This document shows, one piece after another, positions 19,707-27,502 of a DNA stretch of 64,000 bases. A program made the position numbers and the translations under genes. Origin of the DNA: Agrobacterium pusense. Its GTDB lineage: Bacteria; Pseudomonadota; Alphaproteobacteria; Rhizobiales; Rhizobiaceae. Under the pieces are notes generated by a model. That model was not told the origin of the DNA. It did no database searches and saw only the letters and a program-made list of their open reading frames with translations. The stretch is taken from positions 1-64,000 of the forward strand of contig NZ_FNBB01000011.1 in the NCBI RefSeq assembly GCF_900102105.1, read 5' to 3'. Within the stretch, counting starts at the first letter, position 1. Every line of letters starts with the position of its first letter.

Positions 19707-19736
19707 AAAGGCCCGTTTCGACGGGCCTTTTTCTTT
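19707..19736 (+). terminator. Terminator of glnK-amtB
   Basis: A 10-bp stem AAAGGCCCGT / ACGGGCCTTT closes on TTCG and runs into a T-rich tract, 40 bp after the amtB stop codon. Confidence 0.92.
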
Positions 19737-19931
19737 GCCGCCAGCCCGCCGTAACGCAGCCGTCTCAAAGCACAAATCCGCTCGAACGCTCACCCGAAAA
19801 TGCTCTGATCTCCTCAAAAAACCGCATGGTTAACACGACATTAACCAGCTGGCGGTTAGTTTTCCCTGTCAATCCGGGATCAGGCCGTGTGCCGGATTTC
19901 GCCGAAACCAAAAAATGACGGGTTCAGGGAC

Positions 19932-22604
19932 ATGGGCAGAATGCATTCTCCGACATTCGATGGTCGTCACACACGTTTTGTGCTGACGGCGTTTTTCGTG
20001 CGGCAGATTATGGCTCTGGCCGGTTTCGCTCTGCTTGCCACGATTGCACTCGGTATCGCCGCGCTCGCGACGTGGAATGTGGCGGATCCGAGCCTGTCCT
20101 ATGCCACAGGAAACCAACCAACCAATCTCCTGGGCTACGGCGGCGCGATCTTCGCGGATATCGTTATGCAGTTCCTCGGGCTTTCGGCCATCATTTCCCT
20201 GCTGCCGGTCATTGCATGGGCGATCGCCCTGATCGCCGGCCGCAAGCTGCAGCGCATACCCGCCCGCCTCGTGGCCTGGATCGCGGGCGCGATCGTCTGC
20301 GCCGCCTCCCTCGGCTGCTTTCCGGCTCCCGTCACCTGGCCGCTGCCGAACGGTATCGGCGGCGTGATCGGCGACATGATCCTTCGCTTCCCCGCCCTAT
20401 TCATCGGCGCTTATCCCACTGGCACCGTTGCGACGATACTTGGGGTAATATTCGCCGCGCCGGCTGCCTGGCTCATGCTGTTTGCCGCGGGCATTGTCGG
20501 CGGTCTGGACGATGAACTGGAGCGTGAAGAACCCGCACCGGCCGTCAGCAAGGCCCGCGCCGTCCGCGAGGCGGAAGAGGACGACGAGGATGATGGCGAG
20601 GGTTTCTTCGCCAACATTCTCGCCTTCGGCGCACTGACGCACTACTGGTACATCACCCAGGCCCGTTTTCGTCGCCTCTTCGGCCTGAAGTCGAAATCGC
20701 TGCATGACGAATTCGAACATCCCTATGATTTCAACGAGTATGAATTCGGCACGCTAAACGAGCCGTCGCGCCTCAAGACGGCGATCAACCGTCTCGACCA
20801 GCGCGCGGAACCCTCTTTCGAAGAACGAACTGCATCGCGTCGCCAGATGTCTCCTCCCTCCATCGCGCCCGGTCATGAAGACGATGGGGACGGCGAACCG
20901 TCCTTCGGTACTGACGAGGCCCGCCTGCCAAGTGGCATCCTTTCCGATGACGACGTCGACCAGAAATTCACTGCCCGACAGGCGCCGGGACGCGGACAGA
21001 CGAAAATAACCGCTCCTTCGGCACGCCCGAAGCCCAGTGAGCGTGTGGCACGCGAAGCACAGGCCTCTTTCATCGCCGCAGACGGTTTCCAGCTTCCTAC
21101 CGTTCATCTTCTGGCGGAGCCCAAGAACATTGTTCGCGACAATACGCTAAGCGAAGAGGTGCTCGAGCAGAACGCCCGTCTTCTCGAGGGGGTTCTTGAA
21201 GACTTCGGCGTCAAGGGTGAAATCATTCATGTCCGCCCAGGCCCGGTCGTCACACTTTACGAGCTGGAACCGGCCCCCGGCATCAAATCGTCGCGTGTCA
21301 TCGGCCTCGCGGATGATATCGCCCGCTCCATGAGCGCGATCGCCGCCCGCGTGGCCGTTGTTCCCGGCCGCAATGCCATCGGCATCGAACTGCCGAACCA
21401 GACCCGCGAAACCGTGTTCCTGCGCGAACTGATCGGTAGCCGCGATTTCGAAAACAGCAAAGCCAAGCTTGCCATGGCGCTCGGCAAGACCATCGGCGGC
21501 GAACCCGTCATCGCCGATCTCGCCAAGATGCCGCACCTGCTCGTTGCAGGCACCACCGGTTCGGGCAAGTCCGTTGCCATCAACACCATGATCCTGTCGC
21601 TGCTTTACCGCATGTCGCCGGAACAGTGCCGCCTGATCATGATCGACCCGAAAATGCTGGAACTGTCGATCTATGACGGCATTCCGCACCTGCTTTCTCC
21701 CGTCGTAACGGATCCGAAAAAGGCGGTCGTCGCGCTCAAATGGACGGTGCGCGAGATGGAGGAACGCTACAAGAAGATGTCGAAGATCGGTGTGCGCAAT
21801 ATCGACGGCTTCAACAGCCGCGTGCAGCAGGCGCTCGACAAGGGCGAAATCCTCACCCGCACGGTGCAGACCGGTTTCGACCGCCAGACCGGCGAGGCAA
21901 TCTACGAAACGGAAGAGTTCGATCTGAAACCCCTGCCCTATATCGTCGTCATCATCGACGAGATGGCCGACCTGATGATGGTCGCCGGCAAGGATATCGA
22001 AGGCGCGGTGCAGCGTTTGGCGCAGATGGCGCGTGCTGCCGGCATCCATGTCATCATGGCCACCCAGCGCCCCTCCGTTGATGTCATCACCGGCACGATC
22101 AAGGCCAACTTCCCGACCCGCATCTCGTTCCAGGTCACCTCGAAGATCGACAGCCGCACGATCCTTGGAGAGCAGGGCGCCGAACAGCTGCTCGGCATGG
22201 GTGATATGCTTTACATGGCGGGCGGCGGACGCATCCAGCGTGTGCACGGGCCCTTCGTTTCCGACAATGAAGTGGAAGAGATCGTTTCCTATCTGAAGAC
22301 ACAAGGGTCGCCTGAGTATCTCGAAGCGATTACCGAAGAAGAAGACGAGGACGGCGCTGGCGCAAGCCCGGCCGGCGGCGGCAGCTTCTCGGATTCCGAG
22401 GACCCCTACGATCAGGCCGTGGCGGTCGTACTTCGCGATGGCAAAGCCTCCACCTCCTATGTGCAGCGTCGTCTCGGCATCGGTTACAACCGCGCGGCAT
22501 CGCTGATCGAACGCATGGAGCAGGAAGGCATTATCGGCCCCGCCAACCACGCCGGAAAACGCGAAATCCTCGTTCCCACGGAAGCAGATATCATCGAGCG
22601 ATAA
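19932..22604 (+). CDS. ftsK: DNA translocase FtsK
   Basis: Septal ATP-driven DNA pump that moves the chromosome termini and aids dimer resolution at division; about 890 aa. Order: four to five N-terminal membrane segments (about residues 25-195), an acidic linker (210-400), then the motor with Walker A GTTGSGKS at 540-547 and Walker [14 protein letters not shown]. The C-terminal winged-helix gamma domain ([32 protein letters not shown]) reads the polar KOPS sequences. The ATG at 19932 is used; a GTG at 19887 and an ATG at 19941 are alternatives. The linker is short, as usual for alphaproteobacteria. Confidence 0.97.
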   Translation: MGRMHSPTFDGRHTRFVLTAFFVRQIMALAGFALLATIALGIAALATWNVADPSLSYATGNQPTNLLGYGGAIFADIVMQFLGLSAIISLLPVIAWAIALIAGRKLQRIPARLVAWIAGAIVCAASLGCFPAPVTWPLPNGIGGVIGDMILRFPALFIGAYPTGTVATILGVIFAAPAAWLMLFAAGIVGGLDDELEREEPAPAVSKARAVREAEEDDEDDGEGFFANILAFGALTHYWYITQARFRRLFGLKSKSLHDEFEHPYDFNEYEFGTLNEPSRLKTAINRLDQRAEPSFEERTASRRQMSPPSIAPGHEDDGDGEPSFGTDEARLPSGILSDDDVDQKFTARQAPGRGQTKITAPSARPKPSERVAREAQASFIAADGFQLPTVHLLAEPKNIVRDNTLSEEVLEQNARLLEGVLEDFGVKGEIIHVRPGPVVTLYELEPAPGIKSSRVIGLADDIARSMSAIAARVAVVPGRNAIGIELPNQTRETVFLRELIGSRDFENSKAKLAMALGKTIGGEPVIADLAKMPHLLVAGTTGSGKSVAINTMILSLLYRMSPEQCRLIMIDPKMLELSIYDGIPHLLSPVVTDPKKAVVALKWTVREMEERYKKMSKIGVRNIDGFNSRVQQALDKGEILTRTVQTGFDRQTGEAIYETEEFDLKPLPYIVVIIDEMADLMMVAGKDIEGAVQRLAQMARAAGIHVIMATQRPSVDVITGTIKANFPTRISFQVTSKIDSRTILGEQGAEQLLGMGDMLYMAGGGRIQRVHGPFVSDNEVEEIVSYLKTQGSPEYLEAITEEEDEDGAGASPAGGGSFSDSEDPYDQAVAVVLRDGKASTSYVQRRLGIGYNRAASLIERMEQEGIIGPANHAGKREILVPTEADIIER

Positions 22605-22702
22605 TCCGCAACCAAGCGGCGTCGAGAAGCGTTATTACACGCTTTCACGTCATGAAGCCGCCGCGTTTTTCGCGGACAATCGCTGCGATGAAGGAGAACA
22701 GA

Positions 22703-23377
22703 ATGAACGACCTGACCACCGGCGAAACGGCCAATGCAAGCGCAGCGCAAAATGGCGTGACGCGGCGTGGGGTGCTGACGGCATTTTCCATGGCTGCCGT
22801 GATCGCTGGCATCTCGCCGCTCGACGCCTTTGCCCAGGCAGCCGGCAATACCGCAACGGCACAGAAGATCGCGAACCACTTTTCGTCGGTAAAAACCATG
22901 ATGGGTGAATTCGTGCAGTTCGGCCCGCGCGGGGAACAGACCGGCGGCAAGTTCTACATCGAACGGCCAGGCAAGCTCCGCTTCAATTATGAAGACCCCT
23001 CGCCGATGCGCGTCATCTCCGACGGCAAGAATGTCGTCATCGGCAATATGAAGCTGAAGACATGGGATCTCTATCCACTGTCGAAGACTCCGCTCAGCCT
23101 GCTTCTCTCCGACAAGATCGATCTCAGCAACCAGAAGGTCCGGGATGTGAAGGAAGAATCTGACCTGACCACCATCGTCCTCGGTGACAAGAGCGTGTTC
23201 GGTGATTCCACCATCACGCTGATGTTCGACCCGAAGACGTTCGATCTGCGGCAATGGACCACGACGGACGCCCAGAACAAGGACACGACAGTCATGATCT
23301 TCAACGTTCAGACCGGCGTGAACCTCGATGAACGCGTCTTCAGCATCAATTATGAAGAAGTACGCAAGCGCGGCTGA
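22703..23377 (+). CDS. lolA: LolA-like outer-membrane lipoprotein carrier
   Basis: Periplasmic chaperone that ferries lipoproteins from the LolCDE complex to the outer membrane; 224 aa. After an unusual signal region (TRRGVLTAF, hydrophobic stretch, cut near DAFA) comes the LolA half-barrel: FVQFGPRGEQTGGKFYIERPGKLRFNYEDP and later TLMFDPKTFDLRQWTTTDAQ. The ATG at 22703 has AAGGAG before it; the frame upstream to 22652 is not needed. The twin arginine suggests possible Tat export. It follows ftsK by about 100 bp, as in many alphaproteobacteria, and has its own terminator. Confidence 0.88.
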   Translation: MNDLTTGETANASAAQNGVTRRGVLTAFSMAAVIAGISPLDAFAQAAGNTATAQKIANHFSSVKTMMGEFVQFGPRGEQTGGKFYIERPGKLRFNYEDPSPMRVISDGKNVVIGNMKLKTWDLYPLSKTPLSLLLSDKIDLSNQKVRDVKEESDLTTIVLGDKSVFGDSTITLMFDPKTFDLRQWTTTDAQNKDTTVMIFNVQTGVNLDERVFSINYEEVRKRG

Positions 23378-23403
23378 CGCTCCCTATCGATGTATGCTCT
23401 GTG

Positions 23404-23428
23404 AAGGCGGCTCTCAGGCCGCCTTTTT
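23404..23428 (+). terminator. Terminator after lolA
   Basis: The stem AAGGCGGC / GCCGCCTT with a 6-nt loop is followed by five T, 27 bp after the stop codon. Confidence 0.88.
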
Positions 23429-23535
23429 GATTTTGCCGCTAAAATACATTCCCGTTTTCATCACGATGTTATAAGCCTGCGCCCCGGAAACAGCCTTGAG
23501 GCCATGCTTCGAGGCGATAAAAGCGGAGCTCATGT

Positions 23536-24339
23536 ATGTCGTTTTCGATAACTACCTGGAACATCAACTCCGTCAGGCTCAGAATGCCGATCGTCGAGCA
23601 GTTTCTGGTGCGTTACAAACCCGACATTCTCTGCCTGCAGGAAACCAAGTGCCCGAATGGCGAGTTTCCGATGAAGCCGTTGAAGGCGCTGGGTTACGAG
23701 CACGTGATCATTCACGGCCAGAAGGGCTATCATGGTGTCGCCATCGCCTCGAAAATCCCGCTGACGGAAGATCATCGGCAGGATTACTGCGGAATTGGCG
23801 ACGCGCGCCATATTTCCGCGATTGTCCAGGTGGGATCGCGCCGCATCCGGCTCCATAATTTTTATGTTCCGGCAGGCGGCGACGAACCTGATCGCTCAAT
23901 CAATCCGAAATTCGGCCACAAGCTGGATTTCATTGAGGAAATGAAGGCATTGCGTGCCGATGGCGTGCCCGGCACCTCTTCCATCCTCGTCGGCGACCTG
24001 AATATAGCGCCGCTCGAAAACGATGTCTGGTCGCACAAGCAGCTTCTCAAGATCGTCAGCCACACGCCGGTGGAAACCGAGGGTATGCTGGACATCATGA
24101 AGAAGGGCAACTGGCTTGATCTGATGCGGCTGAATGTGCCGGCGACGGAAAAAATCTATACGTGGTGGAGTTACCGCGCCAAGGACTGGGAAGCGGCTGA
24201 TCGCGGCCGCCGCCTCGATCACATCTGGTCGTCTCAGGATCTTGGCCCGTCGCTTGACAGGATCGAGATATTGCGGGAAGCCCGCGGCTGGAACCGACCA
24301 TCGGATCACGTTCCAGTCACCGCCCATTTCCGATTTTGA
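23536..24339 (+). CDS. xthA: Exodeoxyribonuclease III (AP endonuclease)
   Basis: Mg-dependent nuclease that cuts abasic sites and trims 3' blocks in base-excision repair; 267 aa. The ExoIII fold motifs are all present: TTWNINSVRLR (Asn7 region), CLQETKC (metal-binding Glu), VPAGGDEPD, VGDLNIAP (Asp-Asn pair), RLDHIW and the terminal RPSDHVPV catalytic His. The second ATG (23536) gives MSFSITTW, the family start, with GCGGAG upstream. Single gene; it converges on the cyclic-nucleotide-domain gene. Confidence 0.96.
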   Translation: MSFSITTWNINSVRLRMPIVEQFLVRYKPDILCLQETKCPNGEFPMKPLKALGYEHVIIHGQKGYHGVAIASKIPLTEDHRQDYCGIGDARHISAIVQVGSRRIRLHNFYVPAGGDEPDRSINPKFGHKLDFIEEMKALRADGVPGTSSILVGDLNIAPLENDVWSHKQLLKIVSHTPVETEGMLDIMKKGNWLDLMRLNVPATEKIYTWWSYRAKDWEAADRGRRLDHIWSSQDLGPSLDRIEILREARGWNRPSDHVPVTAHFRF

Positions 24340-24371
24340 ACCAATGCCGAACGCGGTGATCTGGCGCGCGG

Positions 24372-24827
24372 TCACATGAAGCGGTTCTGCAAACGGGCCG
24401 CACCGGCGGCCAGAGACGCGATATTGTCGCGAATGCGCGCCGAAACGATGTCGGCGACCTCAGGAAACTCTTCCACCAGGCGGTGAAAGAGAATGCGCGT
24501 TATCCGGATGACTTCGGAATCCTCCGCAGCCACGGCAGTAAATTTTCTTTCGCAAAGGGTAAAAAGCGCAAGTTCCGAAAGCAGGGCGCCGTTTCCGGGC
24601 GTAGCCTGCAGCACGGGCTTGCCGTCCCGTCCGGCTGAAAAAAGCTCGAAATGACCCGACGTCACGGCAAAGGCGCATTCGGCGGGGGAGTGTTCGCGAA
24701 ACAAGGTCTGCCCCGCCGCCACACGCCGGCGTTCTGCGCCGAAGGCGATGAGCCGCAGCTGATCATCACTGAAGCCCGCAAACAACGGCACTTGTCCCAG
24801 CAGCATGATATCGTCGGTCAAGGCCAT
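24372..24827 (-). CDS. Cyclic-nucleotide-binding domain protein without HTH
   Basis: Single-domain protein of 151 aa with the Crp-type beta-roll: PLFAGFSDDQLRLIAFGAERRRVAAGQTLFREHSPAECAFAVTSGHFELF, then GNGALLSELALFTLCERKFTAVAAEDSEVIRI. The canonical phosphate-binding cassette (GE-RS/TA) is only partly kept, as LLSELALFTLCERKFTAVA, so cyclic-nucleotide binding is uncertain. No DNA-binding helix-turn-helix follows, unlike Crp/Fnr regulators. It may act as a stand-alone sensor or partner. It is adjacent to, and on the same strand as, the response regulator gene upstream, with 123 bp between them. Confidence 0.85.
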   Translation of the reverse strand: MALTDDIMLLGQVPLFAGFSDDQLRLIAFGAERRRVAAGQTLFREHSPAECAFAVTSGHFELFSAGRDGKPVLQATPGNGALLSELALFTLCERKFTAVAAEDSEVIRITRILFHRLVEEFPEVADIVSARIRDNIASLAAGAARLQNRFM

Positions 24828-24950
24828 GTCGATTGTTACTCCGGAAAACCGCCTGCATTGCTATAGCGGTTTTCCAATATCGGCCTTCAAAACACAAGGT
24901 GCTAGAGCAATGCTCAACAACTCGGGGCGACTCCCCCCGGGGGGGGCCTG

Positions 24951-25634
24951 TCAGGGGACGATCTTGTAACCACCGTTCTCGGTTACGAGAATCTCCGCAT
25001 TGGAAGGATCCCGCTCTATCTTCTGACGCAGGCGATAAACGTGCGTTTCGAGCGTGTGTGTCGTGACCCCGGAATTGTAACCCCAGACCTCTTCCAGCAG
25101 GACGTCACGCGTCACGACCGTGCTGCCTGCCCGGTAGAGATAACGAATGATCGCGGCCTCTTTTTCCGTCAGCCGGATTTTCTTGCCGTCTTCGGTCGTC
25201 AGGAGCTTCTGGCTGGGCTTGAACTGATAAGGACCAACGGTGAAGACCGCATCCTCGCTCTGTTCATATTGACGCAACTGGGCCCGGATGCGCGCCAGAA
25301 GCACGGCGAAGCGGAAAGGCTTTGTCACATAGTCATTGGCGCCAGCCTCAAGGCCGAGGATCGTGTCCGAATCCGTATCGTGACCCGTGAGCATGATGAT
25401 GGGCGCCTTGAAGCCGCCCTTGCGCAAAAGCTTCACGGCTTCGCGGCCATCCATGTCGGGAAGGCCGACATCCATGATGAGTAGATCGACCTGCGAAGTT
25501 TTGGCGGTCTGCATCGCCTGTGCGGCGTTTGCGCCGCTCAACAGCGAGAATTCCTCATAGGGAGACAATTGCTCGGTCAGCGTCTCCCGAAGATCGTCGT
25601 CATCGTCCACGAGAAGGATAGTGCGAGCCGTCAT
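24951..25634 (-). CDS. OmpR-family response regulator
   Basis: Two-component response regulator with a receiver and a winged-helix DNA-binding domain, 227 aa. Receiver residues are complete: acidic pocket Asp10/Asp11, phospho-acceptor Asp55 in LLIMDVGLPD, Thr83 and Lys105. The C-terminal domain (about 130-227) ends EVWGYNSGVTTHTLETHVYRLRQKIE, typical of OmpR/PhoB types. No histidine kinase gene is adjacent, so it is an orphan here. It resembles the alphaproteobacterial envelope regulator CenR in my recollection, but I cannot confirm that. A C6-G8 palindrome lies just past its stop codon. Confidence 0.9.
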   Translation of the reverse strand: MTARTILLVDDDDDLRETLTEQLSPYEEFSLLSGANAAQAMQTAKTSQVDLLIMDVGLPDMDGREAVKLLRKGGFKAPIIMLTGHDTDSDTILGLEAGANDYVTKPFRFAVLLARIRAQLRQYEQSEDAVFTVGPYQFKPSQKLLTTEDGKKIRLTEKEAAIIRYLYRAGSTVVTRDVLLEEVWGYNSGVTTHTLETHVYRLRQKIERDPSNAEILVTENGGYKIVP

Positions 25635-25772
25635 TCGGATTCTCAGCCTTTCTTACTTTAATCGTCAGCCAATTCAGCGGTTTGCCGGTAAAAGGTCAAC
25701 CCATTGCCATCACATGATGAAGTGCTATGACTTCACGTTAAATAACCTGCAAAGCAAAATCTCGTGAAAAAC

Positions 25773-26321
25773 ATGAGCAAACGTCCCGTAGAACAACGTA
25801 AACGCGCATCAACGCTCATGGTTCGGCCAGCTCCTTTGAAAATCAACCGGGCCATCGTTCAGCTCGGCCATCTCACATTTCCGGCTGCCATCGGGCGCAA
25901 TGGCCGGACCGCACGAAAACGGGAAGGTGACGGAAAGTCGCCGATTTCCTTGACCCGCCTGCTGCATGGCTTTTATCGCGGCGACCGCATGTCCGCCATC
26001 ACGACTGCCCTGCCGATGCAACGTACGCGGAAATCGATGCTGTGGTGTGATGAGCCCGGCAACCCCAATTACAATAGGCTGGTCAAGGCACCTTTCGCGC
26101 CGAGCCACGAGGACATGATGCGCACAGATGGCCTTTACGATGTCTGTCTCGTGCTGGACTGGAACGTCACCTCAAGAAGCCGCAACCGCGGCTCGGCAAT
26201 CTTCATGCATATGATTAGGCCGGGATATGAACCGACAGCAGGTTGCGTAGCACTGCATCCCCGCGACATGCGGCGCGTCCTGCCGCATCTGCGCAAAGGC
26301 ACGAAAATCCGCATCTTGTGA
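25773..26321 (+). CDS. YkuD-type L,D-transpeptidase domain protein
   Basis: Protein of the L,D-transpeptidase (YkuD) family, which forms 3-3 peptidoglycan crosslinks or anchors proteins to the wall; 182 aa. The catalytic signature is clear near the C-terminus: FMHMIRPGYEPTAGCVAL with His146 and nucleophile Cys158. It has no recognisable signal peptide or membrane segment; the N-terminus is MSKRPVEQRKRAS, very basic. The start is uncertain (ATG 25773 used; GTG 25764 and ATG 25818 also possible, with weak ribosome sites). It is a single gene, convergent with carD and sharing a terminator. Confidence 0.82.
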   Translation: MSKRPVEQRKRASTLMVRPAPLKINRAIVQLGHLTFPAAIGRNGRTARKREGDGKSPISLTRLLHGFYRGDRMSAITTALPMQRTRKSMLWCDEPGNPNYNRLVKAPFAPSHEDMMRTDGLYDVCLVLDWNVTSRSRNRGSAIFMHMIRPGYEPTAGCVALHPRDMRRVLPHLRKGTKIRIL

Positions 26322-26343
26322 ATTAAGCCGGCACTTGGACAAC

Positions 26344-26372
26344 AAAAAACCCGCCATAAAGGCGGGTTTTTT
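26344..26372. terminator. Bidirectional terminator between the L,D-transpeptidase gene and carD
   Basis: A perfect stem AAAAAACCCGCC / GGCGGGTTTTTT with a 5-nt loop. A and T runs on both sides allow termination in both directions between convergent genes. Confidence 0.93.
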
Positions 26373-26391
26373 AGAAGGAAGAAACCGGCGA

Positions 26392-26961
26392 TTACGCGGC
26401 TTCGTCCTGAGAATCGTCTTCCTCGACAGCCTTGCCGCGCTTGGGGCCCTTGGCAAGGTTGACTTCCACCAGGCGAACAGCCTCGGTTTCGGACATCTTG
26501 TTGACAGCGGCGATTTCGCGCGCCATGCGGTCGAGAGCGGCTTCGTAAAGCTGGCGCTCGGAATAGGACTGCTCAGGCTGGTTTTCCGCGCGGTAAAGAT
26601 CGCGAACGACTTCCGCGATCGCGATGAGATCGCCGGAGTTGATCTTCGCATCATATTCCTGCGCACGGCGCGACCACATGGTACGCTTCACACGTGCCTT
26701 GCCCTGCACCACTTTCAGCGCCCGCTCGACAAAATCGCCTTCGGAAAGCTTGCGCATGCCGATGCTGACGGCTTTGGCGACGGGAACTTTAAGACGCATC
26801 TTGTCTTTTTCGAAATCAATGACAAAAAGCTCAAGCTTCATGCCGGCGACTTCTTGTTCCTCGATGGCAGAAATGGTACCGACACCATGAGCGGGATACA
26901 CAATCGCTTCACCGGTTTTAAAGCCGTGATGTGCTGGAGATTTCTTCTGCTGGGTCGTCAT
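26392..26961 (-). CDS. carD: CarD-family transcriptional regulator
   Basis: RNA-polymerase-binding regulator that contacts the beta subunit through a Tudor-like N-terminal domain (about 15-75: GEAIVYPAHGVGTISAIEEQEVAGMKLELFVI) and DNA near the transcription bubble through a helical C-terminal domain (KVVQGKARVKRTMWSRRAQEYDAKINSGDLIAIAEVVRDLYR). 189 aa with an acidic tail (EEDDSQDEAA), as in alphaproteobacteria. The ATG at 26961 has CAGGGAG before it. I recall carD lying next to fdxA in other alphaproteobacteria; here fdxA is 15 kb away. A 541-bp noncoding region lies upstream. Confidence 0.94.
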   Translation of the reverse strand: MTTQQKKSPAHHGFKTGEAIVYPAHGVGTISAIEEQEVAGMKLELFVIDFEKDKMRLKVPVAKAVSIGMRKLSEGDFVERALKVVQGKARVKRTMWSRRAQEYDAKINSGDLIAIAEVVRDLYRAENQPEQSYSERQLYEAALDRMAREIAAVNKMSETEAVRLVEVNLAKGPKRGKAVEEDDSQDEAA

Positions 26962-27502
26962 TCGTTCTAAAAACTCCCTGTTACATACCCGGGGATGCCG
27001 GGGTTGGGTCGGTCAGGCCCTGATGAGACGGGGGAACCGTCAGGTGATTCCGCACTGGTCCAGCCGTGCACGCAAAAATACACCTTCCCGCCTCGCGGGG
27101 TTCGATAACGTAAACGCTCGATATGTCACGGAAACCGCGTGCAAAAGAGGTGTTGCTTTCGTGGTGTTTTTGGGCACACAAATGCCGCGCTGTGGATCAG
27201 TGTTGTTGGTGTACCACAAAAATAGGCGCAAATCAATAATTTGCTTCAACCGTGGCCGCAACATCACATTGCGGCTCAAGAACCGCTTAAAAATTAGCCG
27301 CAAAAATACTGTCGTATGCTTCTAAACTGAGCCTCGCGAGAAAAGAAGCAAAAAAATTTCACTTACCGCCTGAAGAAACACGATAGCCTCTTAAACTCTT
27401 CGTAATTCCACGCCAATATCCGATTCGACTGAAAAGGCAAAATCCGCAAATTGGCGATGCTTTTTTATATTAAAGTGTGATTTTTGGAGGAATCCACGTC
27501 AA
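26962..27502. other. 541-bp intergenic region between divergent carD and gdhB
   Basis: It must hold the promoters of carD (minus) and the glutamate dehydrogenase gene (plus). The right 200 bp are A/T-rich compared with the flanks, and a GGAGG ribosome site lies just before 27503. Open frames inside (for example 27023-27325) have neither ribosome sites nor protein-like composition. I see no clear hairpin terminator, riboswitch or repeat family. Confidence 0.6.

Noticed and set aside
21147-22550. 467-aa minus-strand open frame
   Set aside because: Opposite the FtsK motor domain, which has clear Walker motifs.
27023-27325. Possible 100-aa gene in the carD-gdhB gap
   Set aside because: No ribosome site, unusual composition (many Arg, Lys and Asn) and no recognisable family.
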